Source: Aequorivita sp. HC6-5 (GTDB lineage: Bacteria > Bacteroidota > Bacteroidia > Flavobacteriales > Flavobacteriaceae). From it: 64,000 bases of DNA. The stretch spans positions 94,254 through 158,253 of the forward strand of contig CAJJCS010000007.1 in NCBI GenBank assembly GCA_905182755.1, given 5' to 3'. Shown in pieces: positions 38,296 through 47,910 of the stretch. The notes under the pieces are model-generated. The model ran no database searches. It saw nothing but the letters and a program-made list of their open reading frames with translations, and was not told the origin of the DNA. Position 1 is the stretch's first letter; each line of letters starts with the position of its first letter. The translations under genes were made by a program, and so were the position numbers.

Positions 38296-39565
38296 ATGAA
38301 TATATTAGTCTTAGGATCTGGAGGGAGAGAACATACTTTTGCCTATCAATTAGCAAAAAGTAGCCGTTGTAAAAATCTTTTTGTAGCCCCTGGTAATGCA
38401 GGAACTGCAGCAATTGCAACAAATATTAACCTATCTGTTACAGATTTTGCAGCCATAAAGCAATGTGTGGTAGACAATAACATTAACATGGTCGTGGTAG
38501 GCCCAGAAGATCCACTTGTGCAGGGCATTGTAGATTATTTTGCTAGCACCCCTGAGTTACAAGAGGTTCAAATTATTGGTCCTTCACAAAAAGGAGCTTT
38601 GCTAGAAGGAAGTAAAGAGCGTGCAAAAGAATTTATGATGGCCCACAACATTCCAACGGCAGGGTATGCAAGTTTTACTCCTGAAACATTAGCCGCAGGA
38701 AAACAGTTTCTAGAAACCTTAAAAGCGCCCTATGTATTAAAAGCAGATGGGCTAGCTGCCGGGAAAGGTGTTTTAATTATTCAAGATCTTGATCAGGCTA
38801 AAGCCTCTTTGGAAGAAATGTTGGCGGGGCAATTTGGCGCAGCCAGTAATACGGTTGTTATTGAAGAATTCTTGGACGGGATAGAACTAAGTGTTTTTGT
38901 GCTCACAGATGGTAAAAACTACAAAGTATTGCCTACTGCCAAAGATTACAAACGCATTGGTGAGGGAGACAAAGGATTAAATACAGGAGGTATGGGAGCC
39001 ATTTCTCCAGTGCCTTTTGCAGATGATGTGCTCATGCAAAAAATTGAGCAGCGCATTGTAATACCAACCGTGGAAGGCCTGCAAAAAGAGAATATAGATT
39101 ACAAGGGTTTTGTGTTTATCGGCTTAATTAAAGTAGGTGATGAGCCTTTTGTGATAGAATACAATGTGCGTATGGGAGATCCAGAAACCGAGGTTGTTTT
39201 ACCAAGAATTAAAACAGATTTGGTAGCTGTATTTGAAGCTACCTATAAACAAACCCTAGACAACTTTACATTTTGAAATAGACACTAGAGCTGCCGCAAC
39301 TGTTATGTTGGTCTCTGGCGGTTATCCTGAGGCTTATGAAAAAGGAGCGGTAATTTCTGGTCTTGAGAATGTTTCAGACTCTTTATTATTTCATGCAGGA
39401 ACTGCCTTAAAAGATGGCGCTGTTGTTACCAGTGGAGGACGTGTTATTGCCGTTACATCAATAGATGCAGACTACAGAAAAGCCATAAAAAAATCCTACC
39501 AAAACATAGAAAAACTATCTTTTAACAGGATGAATTTCAGAACCGATATTGGTTTTGATTTATAA
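38296..39565 (+). CDS. purD: Phosphoribosylamine-glycine ligase, with one frameshift
   Basis: An ATP-grasp enzyme of purine synthesis that joins phosphoribosylamine and glycine. Motifs are MNILVLGSGGREHTFA, LKADGLAAGKGVLI, GGMGAISPVPF and VRMGDPETEVVLPR. The first frame ends after NFTF at 39276. Removing one T from the run at 39272-39275 continues it as EIDTRAAATVMLVSGGYPE to 39565. The combined length (about 422 residues) is normal. Loss of this biosynthetic gene in an otherwise intact genome is less likely than a sequencing indel. Confidence 0.92.
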
Positions 39566-39580
39566 AAAATCCTTGGAGTG

Positions 39581-39826
39581 TTAATTATCTCCCCCTAAAT
39601 AAGAGTGAGATGTAGAAGAGGTGTCTTCTTCGTTGTTGTCATTAAATTTCTTTAACTGCAGCATCCAGTATACAAATGCAACAGCACCAATAAGCATAAA
39701 AAACCAGTTCATAACATTTGCCGCAGTCCAGTTTTCAAGCTCTAAAGCTCTTAATGCGTTAAAAGGAGCAAATAAAACTTCTTCTGTAAACTCTTGAATT
39801 GCGTAGAAAATATCTCTTAAAGCCAT
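39581..39826 (-). CDS. DUF6341 family small membrane protein
   Basis: An 81-residue protein starting at MALRDIFYAIQ (the longer frame to 39865 adds an unrelated N-terminus). It has one clear transmembrane segment (WFFMLIGAVAFVYWML) preceded by FAPFNALRALELENW, the pattern of flavobacterial DUF6341. The function is unknown. It is transcribed divergently from the DUF6427 gene with 39 bp between starts. Confidence 0.75.
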   Translation of the reverse strand: MALRDIFYAIQEFTEEVLFAPFNALRALELENWTAANVMNWFFMLIGAVAFVYWMLQLKKFNDNNEEDTSSTSHSYLGGDN

Positions 39827-39865
39827 ATCTTTATATTTATTTCGCAAAAGTATAAAATACCCCAT

Positions 39866-40798
39866 ATGCTCACAAGCTTTTTCGGTAAATCTAAACCCAT
39901 AAATTACATACTGCTTAGTATCGCCATAATAATAGGCTATTTTTTGGGGCTTCTAACAACCCAAGAGCTATCACTTAGCCTAGGTTCTTTGTCTTCTCAT
40001 GGGCTTGTTATTTTCTTAATGGTATTTGCTGTTTTATTGTTGGATTTTATCATTAGAAAGAACAATGTCACAAAAAACAACACCTTTGCTATTCTGCTAT
40101 TTGTGCTTTTTGTACTACTAGTTCCTCAGGTGTACAATGCCCCGAAGCTCATTTTGGCAAATATCTTCGTGCTATTAGCTACGAGAAGGATTTTGAGTTT
40201 GACCACAGAAAAAAATACCGTGAAAAAAATATTTGATGCCACTATGTACATCACCATAGCGTCTTTTTGCTACGGATGGGCAGTCTTATTTTTTGTGGTG
40301 CTATACCCCGCAATTACAAACAAAACTAAATTTACTTTAACCTATTTATTTATACCTATAGTTGGATTCTTAGGCATCACAAGTATTGCCGTGGCATATC
40401 AATTTGTTGTTACAGATTCTTACTCTTGGCTTTACCACTGGATCCCAGAGAGAGATTTTGACCTAAGCGGCTATGGAGATAGAGGGCTTTTTATTACAAC
40501 TGTTTTTCTACTAGGGCTATTACTTTGGATGGGCGGGGCTAGACTCTCAAGACTAGCCTCTTTATCAAAAAAAGAAAGGCCCTCTGCCATTACCATATTG
40601 CTTATTACCATTATTAGTGTGGGTCTAGTTTTGGCTAAAACACAAAAAAATGGAAGTGAGCTATTTTTCCTTTTTGCCCCTATAGCGGCCATTACCTCAA
40701 ACTATATAGAGTCTGGAAGATCAAAAACCCGCCGAGTGTTTAATGAAGTGTTTTTATGGTCTTTGTTTGTGCTAGTGCTAGTTTTACCTTTGATATGA
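39866..40798 (+). CDS. DUF6427 family integral membrane protein
   Basis: A 310-residue protein with about ten hydrophobic segments and the N-terminus MLTSFFGKSKPINYILL typical of flavobacterial DUF6427. No catalytic motif is visible. Proteins of this family are usually encoded near purD and the DUF6341 gene, as here. The function is unknown; the topology suggests a transporter or a polymer-assembly membrane protein, but this is only inference. Confidence 0.75.
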   Translation: MLTSFFGKSKPINYILLSIAIIIGYFLGLLTTQELSLSLGSLSSHGLVIFLMVFAVLLLDFIIRKNNVTKNNTFAILLFVLFVLLVPQVYNAPKLILANIFVLLATRRILSLTTEKNTVKKIFDATMYITIASFCYGWAVLFFVVLYPAITNKTKFTLTYLFIPIVGFLGITSIAVAYQFVVTDSYSWLYHWIPERDFDLSGYGDRGLFITTVFLLGLLLWMGGARLSRLASLSKKERPSAITILLITIISVGLVLAKTQKNGSELFFLFAPIAAITSNYIESGRSKTRRVFNEVFLWSLFVLVLVLPLI

Positions 40799-40871
40799 TA
40801 AGCAGTGCTATTTTCTAGGTTCTCCCGGTAAAACCCTATATAATTGCTCCTATGCTATGAAAAATTTATGA

Positions 40872-40879
40872 TACCTTTG
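40872..40879 (+). promoter_or_regulatory. TAnnTTTG -7 box upstream of the DUF4254 gene
   Basis: TACCTTTG is an exact match to the Bacteroidota -7 consensus, 35 bp before the start codon at 40915. The nearest upstream TTG is 25 bp away, longer than usual. Confidence 0.45.
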
Positions 40880-40914
40880 TAGTCTAGACACTAACACTTT
40901 ATACCATAATTCCA

Positions 40915-41526
40915 ATGAATTTTAGCGAGATTGCAAACACCGTTTTTAAACAAGTGATAGACAGCTATCACATCATAAACACTGTAGACCAACCTTTTAC
41001 AAATAGCTTTACCAAAGAGACTCATTTACTGGAGCACTTATTGTATCGTAAATGCTGGATTGATACTGTTCAATGGCATTACGAAGATATCATTCGTGAT
41101 CCGCAAATTGATCCTGTTGCCGCTTTGACCTTGAAGCGTAAAATTGACGCAAGTAATCAAGACCGCACAGATATGGTAGAATACATAGACAGCTACTTCT
41201 TGGATACAAACAAAGACATAGAAACTAGTCCAAATGCGACTATCAATACAGAAAGTCCTGCATGGGGAGTAGACAGATTGTCTATTTTGGCCTTAAAAGT
41301 ATATCATATGCACCAAGAAGCTACGCGCGCCGATGCCTCACAGACCCACCGCGATGGGTGTCAGGCAAAGCTAAATATCTTGTTAGAACAGCGCGTTGAC
41401 CTTAGTGATGCCATTGACCAGTTACTGCATGATATCAAGACAGGAGACAAGTACATGAAGGTATACAAACAAATGAAAATGTATAATGATGATGAGCTAA
41501 ACCCAGTATTGAGAGGGCAAAAATAA
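40915..41526 (+). CDS. DUF4254 domain-containing protein
   Basis: A 203-residue, mainly helical protein of the DUF4254 family, with conserved patches LLYRKCWIDTVQWHYEDIIRDP and DRLSILALKVYHM. It lies 26 bp before a family 9 glycosyltransferase, a recurrent arrangement in Bacteroidota. A role in glycan or LPS assembly is therefore suspected. No enzymatic function is known. Confidence 0.85.
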   Translation: MNFSEIANTVFKQVIDSYHIINTVDQPFTNSFTKETHLLEHLLYRKCWIDTVQWHYEDIIRDPQIDPVAALTLKRKIDASNQDRTDMVEYIDSYFLDTNKDIETSPNATINTESPAWGVDRLSILALKVYHMHQEATRADASQTHRDGCQAKLNILLEQRVDLSDAIDQLLHDIKTGDKYMKVYKQMKMYNDDELNPVLRGQK

Positions 41527-41552
41527 TCCCTTTTTTACCTAAGTTAATTATA

Positions 41553-42590
41553 TTGAAAACAGCAGCACACATTCTGGTAATACGCCTTTCGGCCATGGGA
41601 GATGTGGCCATGTTGGTTCCTGTTTTGCGGGTACTTACAGCAACATACCCAAAGCTCAACATCACTGTTGTTACCAAAGGTTTTTTATCCCCATTATTTG
41701 AAGACCTTAAAAACGTGGCTGTATTACCTGCAGATGTTAAAGGTGCCCACAAAGGGATTTTAGGTTTGTTTCAATTAGCCAAAGACGCAAAAGGGTTAGG
41801 TGTTACCTGTGTTGCAGACACTCACAATGTTTTAAGATCTAAAATAGTTAGGTCCTTGTTATGGCTTCAAGCAATAAAAACGGCAAGCATAGATAAAGCA
41901 AGGGGCGAGAAAAAACAACTTATACAGGCCAAAGGTGGCGAGCTACAACCTCTTAAAAAAACACACCAACGCTATGCGGATGTTTTTGCTAAACTAGGCT
42001 ACCCTATAGATTTAACAAAACACCAATTTCCTGTAAGAAAAGTAATTTCTGCAAAGACACAAGAGATCATAGGCCTTAGTTCTAAAAAGTTTATTGGCGT
42101 GGCGCCTTTTGCCGCTCATAGAGGTAAAATGTATCCGCTACAGCTTATCAAACAGGTGATAGCGCAATTAAGTAACTCTGGAGACTATGCTGTTTTTTTA
42201 TTTGGAGGTGGCGCTACAGAAACAGCGCAACTAGACAAACTTGCTAGTGATTTTAAAGGGATTACAAACATGGCTGGAAAACTATCCTTTACCCAAGAAC
42301 TAGAACTCATATCAAACCTAGATGTCATGCTAGCTATGGATAGTGGGAATGGTCATCTTGCTGCTTTATATGATATTGAGGTACTTACTATATGGGGGGT
42401 TACGCATCCCTTTTTAGGTTTTGCGCCATTTAACCAGCCCAATGAAAACCAACTCCTTGCAGATAGAACAAAATACCCTTTGGTGCCAACCTCAGTGTAT
42501 GGCAGCACCTATCCTGATGGTTATGAAAAAGCCATAGAAACTATCTCTCCCAGTACTATTGTTGAAAAAGTACTATCTGTATTAAAGTAA
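41553..42590 (+). CDS. Glycosyltransferase family 9 (heptosyltransferase-like)
   Basis: A 345-residue protein probably starting at TTG 41553. The N-terminal HILVIRLSAMGDVAMLVPVLR and C-terminal LDVMLAMDSGNGHLAALYDIEVLTIWG are signatures of ADP-heptose:LPS heptosyltransferases (GT9, GT-B fold). It likely transfers a sugar to the LPS core in the cytoplasm. The sugar donor is unproven. It is coupled to the DUF4254 gene. Confidence 0.88.
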   Translation: MKTAAHILVIRLSAMGDVAMLVPVLRVLTATYPKLNITVVTKGFLSPLFEDLKNVAVLPADVKGAHKGILGLFQLAKDAKGLGVTCVADTHNVLRSKIVRSLLWLQAIKTASIDKARGEKKQLIQAKGGELQPLKKTHQRYADVFAKLGYPIDLTKHQFPVRKVISAKTQEIIGLSSKKFIGVAPFAAHRGKMYPLQLIKQVIAQLSNSGDYAVFLFGGGATETAQLDKLASDFKGITNMAGKLSFTQELELISNLDVMLAMDSGNGHLAALYDIEVLTIWGVTHPFLGFAPFNQPNENQLLADRTKYPLVPTSVYGSTYPDGYEKAIETISPSTIVEKVLSVLK

Positions 42591-42597
42591 ATCGCTA

Positions 42598-43647
42598 CTA
42601 AATATCATCATAATCCAATACCACCGTTGGGGAAACTGGATGTGCTTGACAGGTAAGCACAAGCCCTTCTGCAACCTCACTATCTGTTAAAATTTGGTTT
42701 TGGCGCATCTCTACTTTACCCTGGGTTACTCTTCCTATACAAGAGCTACAAATACCTCCTTGGCAAGAATATGGAGCGTCCAGTTGTTTTTCTAAAGCAG
42801 CCTCTAGAATTGTTTTATTTTGAGCCATGGTAAAGGTCTCGGTCACTTGGTCAACGGTAATAGAGATTTTTGTAGTACCATCTTGCACCGCCTCTGGCAC
42901 TGCTGCCTGGGTTGTTGTAAACAGTTCGAAATGTATCTGCGGTTTTGAAACTCCAGAGGCCACAAGTGTATTTGAAACTTCATCAATCATGGCCTCTGGA
43001 CCACATACATAAAAGTCTTCAAAAGAAGTTTGTTTGTATTTATTAGTTAGATAATAACTAACAACGTTTTTATCAATACGCCCTCGAGCGGCATTTGTTT
43101 CTTGAGAGCGGCTATAAATATATTCTACAAAAAATCGCTCTGGAAACTGCGCCCTTAATTGCTCTATAGCGTCATAAAACATAGCTTCTTGCTTGGTTTG
43201 ATTTCCGTAGACCAATAAAAAAGTGCTGTTAGACTCCTGCTCTAGGGCTGTTTGAGCAATGGAGAGAATTGGGGTAATACCACTACCTGCGGCAAAGGCG
43301 GCAATATGATGCGCCTCTTGAGAGTTGGGGTTAAGGGTAAATGTTCCTTGTGGAGGCATTACCTCTAGAACATCACCAACTGCTAATTGCTCATTGGCAT
43401 AGACAGAAAATGTACCATTCACTACTTTTTTAATACCTACTGTAAGCAGCCCGCTTGAAGGAGCGCTGCAAATAGAATAGGCGCGCCTTACCAGCTCACC
43501 GTTTATGGTGTGGTTTAATGTAATATATTGTCCTGCAATAAAACTAAAAATAGTTTTAAGCGCTTGAGGAACTTCAAAAGTAACTGCTACAGAGGTAGGT
43601 GTTACTTGTTTTATTTCTGATATTTTTAAGGCATGAAAATCGCTCAT
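42598..43647 (-). CDS. FAD/NAD(P)H-dependent 2Fe-2S reductase (PaaE/ferredoxin reductase-like)
   Basis: A 349-residue flavoprotein starting at MSDFHALKISEIK. The FAD-binding domain has RRAYSICSAPSSG, the NAD(P) domain has AAGSGITPILSI, and a C-terminal plant-type 2Fe-2S ferredoxin domain has YSCQGGICSSCIG with a later LTCQAHP. It transfers electrons from NAD(P)H through FAD to an acceptor protein. Related reductases serve ring hydroxylases such as phenylacetyl-CoA epoxidase, but no oxygenase is adjacent, so the partner is unknown. Confidence 0.9.
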   Translation of the reverse strand: MSDFHALKISEIKQVTPTSVAVTFEVPQALKTIFSFIAGQYITLNHTINGELVRRAYSICSAPSSGLLTVGIKKVVNGTFSVYANEQLAVGDVLEVMPPQGTFTLNPNSQEAHHIAAFAAGSGITPILSIAQTALEQESNSTFLLVYGNQTKQEAMFYDAIEQLRAQFPERFFVEYIYSRSQETNAARGRIDKNVVSYYLTNKYKQTSFEDFYVCGPEAMIDEVSNTLVASGVSKPQIHFELFTTTQAAVPEAVQDGTTKISITVDQVTETFTMAQNKTILEAALEKQLDAPYSCQGGICSSCIGRVTQGKVEMRQNQILTDSEVAEGLVLTCQAHPVSPTVVLDYDDI

Positions 43648-43727
43648 ATAATTCAATTTTTTTACAAAAGTAATCAAGTCTGTTTCCTAAACCGACTTAA
43701 TATTGTGTTAAATAACCCCTAGAACAC

Positions 43728-45053
43728 TTACAAAGCAAGTGGCAGGTACTTTTTACGGTACTTGATAATTAGGGCAACGGCTCTCCAGCCTACCCAAACA
43801 ATTATTGCTGCCCAAATACCTATAAGGCCCCAGCCCATGTAGTTTGAGAGTAAAAGCACAGGAATAAAACCTAAAAAGGTAGACCCTAACAATACATTTC
43901 TTAAATAGGCCATTTCGCCCAGACCTTTAAAAATTGCATCTAGTGTAAAGGCTATGGCGTTAAAGGGCAAACAAATTAAAACCATAAAAAACATACCTGT
44001 AAATAGACTAAGCACCAAAGGATCTTTATTGAAAATGAGCCCCACGTAGTTGTAACAAAGTACTCCGGCTAACATTAAAACTATGGCTACAACGGTATTA
44101 TAAAAGGTAACTCTTTGGGTTAACTTCCATAGAGATGTATAGTTTTTTGCTCCAAGAAGCCTACCTCCTAAAATATTTCCGGCAGCGCCGTAGCCGTCTA
44201 GAAAAAAGGCTGTAAACAACCAGACATTCATGGCAATGGTGTGCACGGCAACATACTCTTTGCCAAGCCCTGCAGCCTCTCTTGTGGAGAGTATAAGGGC
44301 AACGTTTAGGGCTATAGAGCGTAAAAATAAATTAGCGCACATAGTTACAAGGCGCTTGATTTGCGGGTGTAATGGAAACTCCAGGCGTAAAGACACCTGG
44401 GTTTTTTTTAATACCAGTAGTAAAGATAGTAGTGCCATTACCCCTTGAGCCACTAAACTTGCCCAAGCTGCACCAACAACACCCATAGGGGCTACAAAAC
44501 CATCCAGACCATATACAAGTAAAAAATCAAGCCCAATATTTACCCCTGCACCAATGGCTGCAATTATCATAGGCCAAAAAGTGTTTTGCAGTCCTCTAAA
44601 GAGTCCGAAAACAGCAAAGGTGAATAGCGTTAAAGGAAAGCCCCAAACCCTAATGTTGTAATAGGCTATACTTAGGTCTAAAATCATACCCTTTGCATTG
44701 AGCAAGGTGAAAATTTCTTCCACAAAAAAATAGGTCGAGCCCAACACTACTAGACTCAATAAAATATTAAAAAAAATGGCCTGGGCCGGAAAACTCCTTA
44801 AATCTGCAAGAGTTCCTGCGCCTACATTTTGAGATACAATGGCGCTAATGGCGCTTCGGGTTTGAGCTAAAATCCAGATAAGAGCAGATAAAAATACGCC
44901 AACTATACCTACGGCCGCCAGGGACTCTGTACCAAACTCAGGGATATTACCAACCACGGCAGCGTCTGTACTAGATAATATGGGCTCTGCAATACCTGCA
45001 ATTATAGCTGGTATGGCTAGCTGCTGTATGCGCTTAAAAGAAATGTCAATCAT
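43728..45053 (-). CDS. MATE family efflux transporter
   Basis: A 441-residue integral membrane protein with about twelve hydrophobic segments arranged as two homologous halves. The N-terminal AIPAIIAGIAEPILSSTDAAVVGNI is typical of the DinF-like branch of MATE transporters. These export cationic compounds or lipid-linked substrates by Na+ or H+ antiport. It is 18 bp downstream of the GNAT acetyltransferase gene and probably co-transcribed with it. The substrate is unknown. Confidence 0.92.
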   Translation of the reverse strand: MIDISFKRIQQLAIPAIIAGIAEPILSSTDAAVVGNIPEFGTESLAAVGIVGVFLSALIWILAQTRSAISAIVSQNVGAGTLADLRSFPAQAIFFNILLSLVVLGSTYFFVEEIFTLLNAKGMILDLSIAYYNIRVWGFPLTLFTFAVFGLFRGLQNTFWPMIIAAIGAGVNIGLDFLLVYGLDGFVAPMGVVGAAWASLVAQGVMALLSLLLVLKKTQVSLRLEFPLHPQIKRLVTMCANLFLRSIALNVALILSTREAAGLGKEYVAVHTIAMNVWLFTAFFLDGYGAAGNILGGRLLGAKNYTSLWKLTQRVTFYNTVVAIVLMLAGVLCYNYVGLIFNKDPLVLSLFTGMFFMVLICLPFNAIAFTLDAIFKGLGEMAYLRNVLLGSTFLGFIPVLLLSNYMGWGLIGIWAAIIVWVGWRAVALIIKYRKKYLPLAL

Positions 45054-45071
45054 TGTGAGGGTAAAAGTACA

Positions 45072-45572
45072 TTATAAAATAAGTTCATAACAATAAAAAG
45101 GGTCCTGACTTTGTTTTGGAAAGTAAATGTCGCCCAGGGGTTGATAGCCTCTATTTTCATAGAAACGTTGGTTGCGTTTATTTTGACTAAAGGTGTCTAA
45201 TCTTACTGATACAGCCGCGTTTGATTTTGCAAAAGATTCGGCAAAATCCATGAGCTTTTTTGCGTGGCCTTGTTTTTGAAATGCCGGAGAGACCGCCAAT
45301 CTATGGATATAATAGTGTTTTGTATCTTGAGTGAGCCAAGAAATGGCATCATACTCACTATCTTTTATGCTTGATATTGTTATACAGCCCACTAAGGTGT
45401 TTTGTGCGTATAAAACATATAGTTCTCCCCTATTAAAGTCCTGCTCAAAGGCTGTAATGTTGGGGTATTCTTCATTCCATTGATAGATGTCTTCACTAAT
45501 CATGTGAGCGGCACATGATTTGGTAATAGAAATAAGTTGAACAATTTCTGATGCTTCGGCTTTTCTAATCAT
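45072..45572 (-). CDS. GNAT family N-acetyltransferase
   Basis: A 166-residue protein with the GNAT fold. The acetyl-CoA pyrophosphate loop is AVSPAFQKQGHAKKLMDFAE, followed by the C-terminal RLDTFSQNKRNQRFYENRGY. The substrate cannot be inferred. The gene lies directly upstream of the MATE transporter on the same strand. Confidence 0.88.
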   Translation of the reverse strand: MIRKAEASEIVQLISITKSCAAHMISEDIYQWNEEYPNITAFEQDFNRGELYVLYAQNTLVGCITISSIKDSEYDAISWLTQDTKHYYIHRLAVSPAFQKQGHAKKLMDFAESFAKSNAAVSVRLDTFSQNKRNQRFYENRGYQPLGDIYFPKQSQDPFYCYELIL

Positions 45573-45617
45573 ATTTATAATGTAATTTTGTACTCATTTT
45601 ATAAATATACTTATTCT

Positions 45618-46373
45618 ATGAAAAATATACTTGTCCCTATTGGGTCTATTGAAAATGGCATTAACAATCTTAGGTATGCAACCAGCTTTGCTGCCATGAC
45701 CAATGCCCGCATTTATGTTACTTGTATCAAAACACTCACTACAGAGCTTATCTTAAAAGAGGTGTTAGAAAATGTAAGCACCAAAGATGTTCAAGTAGTC
45801 TCTAAGACCATCAGCGGAGATATTTTTGAAGGGGTTTCTCAGCTCTCAAAGAGTCTTAAAATAGATTTAATTGTGCTGTCTCCTCAAAGTGTAGAGATTA
45901 AAGATGAGGTGTATTTAGGAAAAGTTACCACAAAAATAATACGCCAAACAGATATTCCGCTTTTAATTGTGCCGCCAAACTATCTTTTTAGGAAAATAGA
46001 TACCATACTATTTGCATTTAAAAACTCCAAGATAGAAACCACAAAGGCATCACAAACATTAAAGGCGCTTATAGATATGTTTCATGCCAAGCTAGATTTA
46101 CTGCAGGTAGTTACTCCAGATACATCGGGTAATGATCGCCAGATAAAGCCAGAATTAAAGGCCTTGATGAGTAGAGATATCACCTCAGAGAACGCAACGG
46201 TTTTTCAAGGTATTGTAGAGCATTTTAACGCCTTAAGTCCAGAAATGTTATGTGTTTTGAGAAGAAAAGACACAGGCGGCTTCTTTAAAAAGTTACTGCG
46301 CCAAAGTGAAGTTATTTTAAAAGAGCAGTTTTTTACAACAAAGCCGCTGCTAATATTAAAAGAACACGAGTAA
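45618..46373 (+). CDS. Universal stress protein family, two-domain
   Basis: A 251-residue protein starting at MKNILVPIGSIENGINN (an upstream in-frame ATG at 45588 is less likely). The N-terminal Usp domain shows the usual strand-loop pattern and a segment IDLIVLSPQSVEIKD...GKVTTKIIRQTDIPLLIVPP. The second half (from about residue 135) is a degenerate second Usp domain. Such proteins bind nucleotides and respond to stress. It ends 13 bp before the tRNA gene. Confidence 0.85.
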   Translation: MKNILVPIGSIENGINNLRYATSFAAMTNARIYVTCIKTLTTELILKEVLENVSTKDVQVVSKTISGDIFEGVSQLSKSLKIDLIVLSPQSVEIKDEVYLGKVTTKIIRQTDIPLLIVPPNYLFRKIDTILFAFKNSKIETTKASQTLKALIDMFHAKLDLLQVVTPDTSGNDRQIKPELKALMSRDITSENATVFQGIVEHFNALSPEMLCVLRRKDTGGFFKKLLRQSEVILKEQFFTTKPLLILKEHE

Positions 46374-46386
46374 TTAATATAAATAA

Positions 46387-46460
46387 GGGGGATTAGCTCA
46401 GTTGGCTAGAGCATTTGGCTGGCAGTCAAAGGGTCATCGGTTCGAATCCGATATTCTCCA
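46387..46460 (+). tRNA. tRNA-Ala(GGC)
   Basis: The sequence folds as a complete cloverleaf. The 7-bp acceptor pairs GGGGGAT with ATTCTCC and includes the G3:U70 wobble diagnostic for alanine tRNA. The D-stem is GCTC/GAGC, the anticodon loop CTGGCAG gives anticodon GGC, and the T-loop is TTCGAAT. The terminal CCA is not encoded after A73. Its 3' half is the attachment site of the island that begins here. Confidence 0.93.
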
Positions 46461-46475
46461 CTTAAAAGCAACATC
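46402..46475 (+). repeat. att copy 1 (tRNA 3' half plus downstream bases)
   Basis: The first of three 74-bp direct repeats. It begins in the D-loop of the intact tRNA-Ala gene and runs past its 3' end into the terminator hairpin. Homology with copy 2 continues to about 46546, which marks a shared element left end. Confidence 0.92.
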
Positions 46476-46493
46476 TTGTCGGTGTTGCTTTTT
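46464..46493 (+). terminator. Intrinsic terminator after tRNA-Ala
   Basis: Inverted repeat AAGCAACA/TGTTGCTT followed by seven T. The same hairpin is carried at the other two att copies, with small loop changes. Confidence 0.8.
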
Positions 46494-46590
46494 TTATGGT
46501 CTGTGGGGGCTAGCCAGTTGTTAAACCTTCTAAAAGGCTTACAATACTTTTATCTATACAACTCAAAGAACAGTATAAAACTACTAAAAT

Positions 46591-46610
46591 TTGACAGACT
46601 TTTGACAGAC
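46591..46610 (+). promoter_or_regulatory. Candidate integrase arm-type site, left end
   Basis: Two direct copies of TTGACAGAC spaced 11 bp apart, about one helical turn. The same double repeat lies next to the integrase start (58147-58166) and at the right end of unit C (63477-63496). Tyrosine integrases bind paired arm sites flanking the crossover core, so this placement is suggestive. Confidence 0.6.
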
Positions 46611-46693
46611 ATTTATGTTCTTTTCGCCTTTTACAATCTTTAACAACCTATGTTGTGCCAACATATCTGCTCTAAAGAGGAATTTAAGAAAGA

Positions 46694-46721
46694 AAAAACC
46701 CCTACTAAATAGCAAGGGTTA
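46694..46721 (-). terminator. Intrinsic terminator after LRR gene copy 1
   Basis: Inverted repeat based on AACCC and GGGTT with an inner TACT/AGCA pairing, followed on the minus strand by a T-run. Related hairpins follow the first S74 gene and the second LRR gene. Confidence 0.65.
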
Positions 46722-46741
46722 TAGGGAGTTATTGAAATTGT

Positions 46742-47794
46742 TTAATTCTTAATAAACTTTTTATCAGCTTGATTAACACCATCTGAAATTCTAATGATAT
46801 AAACACCCTTTGATAATTCACTTACATTTATTTTATCAGTAGCACTTTTAGCAATTACCTCTGCTCCTAAAAGATTATATATAGAAATAGATATTGGGTT
46901 TTTGTTTCCTTCTATAAATAGATAATTATCTGTTGGGTTTGGGTATATAAATACATCTAATTCAAGTGGATTATCTCCTATACTTAATGCTCACACTCTG
47001 CTTCATTATTCTACAAAGGTAGAATTTGGGTCTATATTTGTCCAGTTTGCATTGCTATAATCGGCATCATCTACATAGATACAAGTTAGGTTAGGATTGT
47101 TAGTTGAATAGAATAAAGCAAAGTTTGTATTGTTTCCGTTTCTAACATCTAAACTTGTTAATTGATTATTTTCACAATACAAATAAATCAAGGCATCATT
47201 ATTGGTCACATCTAAACTTGTTAATTGATTGTTGTAAAAAAACAAACCATTCAAGGCAATATTATTACTAACGTCTATACTTGTTAATTGATTATAAGAA
47301 AAATTAAAATTTGTCAAGGCATTATTATTGGTCACATCTAAACTTGTTAATTGATTGTTCTCACAAATTAAAACCTCCAAAGTAGTATTATTACTCACAT
47401 CTAAACTTGTTAATTGATTATACTCACAACGAAAATAAATCAAGGCAGGATTATTACTCACATCTATACTTGTTAATTGATTATTTGCACAAAACAAATA
47501 CTCCAAGGCAGTATTATTACTCAAATCTATACTTGTTAATTGATTGTTATCACAAGACAAAATAGTCAAGTCAGTAAAATCCTCGATACCGGTCAAATCT
47601 GCAATATTTCTATAACCAACCTCTAAACTTGTCACATTACTAATATTAGCCGTTGGCACAGAGCCATTAATTGGAGCAGTATCATACCCTAAATCTATTA
47701 AGCCTTGTTCAAAATTAGGGTCTGGAATTAGTGTAGTCTGGCTAAAACCAACTAATGTAAATCCTAAAAATAAGAGTAGAAGTAGTTTTTTCAT
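46742..47794 (-). pseudogene. Leucine-rich-repeat T9SS protein, copy 1, frameshifted near C-terminus
   Basis: The start at 47794 gives a signal peptide ending VGFSQ. About eight 21-residue leucine-rich repeats follow (NNQLTSLDVSNN type), encoded by a 63-bp tandem DNA repeat. Against copy 2, an extra T near 47008 and two extra bases (TC) near 46990 throw the frame off, so the main frame stops at 47006. The sorting domain (YPNPTDNYLFIEG to VYIIRISDG, ending at 46742) lies in another frame. If the indels are real, the protein would not be anchored by type IX secretion. A copy of the shared island promoter lies 7 bp upstream. Confidence 0.82.
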
Positions 47795-47800
47795 TGTACT

Positions 47801-47854
47801 GTTTTGAACAAATATAAACAAAAGGATAAAGCGGTATGGTACAAGCTTTGATAC
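47801..47854 (-). promoter_or_regulatory. Island cargo promoter block, copy 1 (LRR copy 1)
   Basis: One of four nearly identical blocks of about 53 bp. Read on the minus strand it has TATATTTG (47809-47816), a match to the TAnnTTTG -7 box, and a TTG 25 bp upstream. The -7 box is only about 15 bp from the start codon, implying a very short leader. Confidence 0.65.
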
Positions 47855-47894
47855 AAAAAACCCCTACTAAATTAATAGTAAGGGTTGTGTTTTA
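47853..47894 (-). terminator. Intrinsic terminator after S74 gene copy 1
   Basis: Arms AACCC(T)TACT and AGTA(G)GGGTT around an A/T loop, followed by six T on the minus strand. It joins directly onto promoter block 1, forming a terminator-promoter spacer between two cargo genes. Confidence 0.7.
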
Positions 47895-47910
47895 AATTAT
47901 CTTGTTGTTG

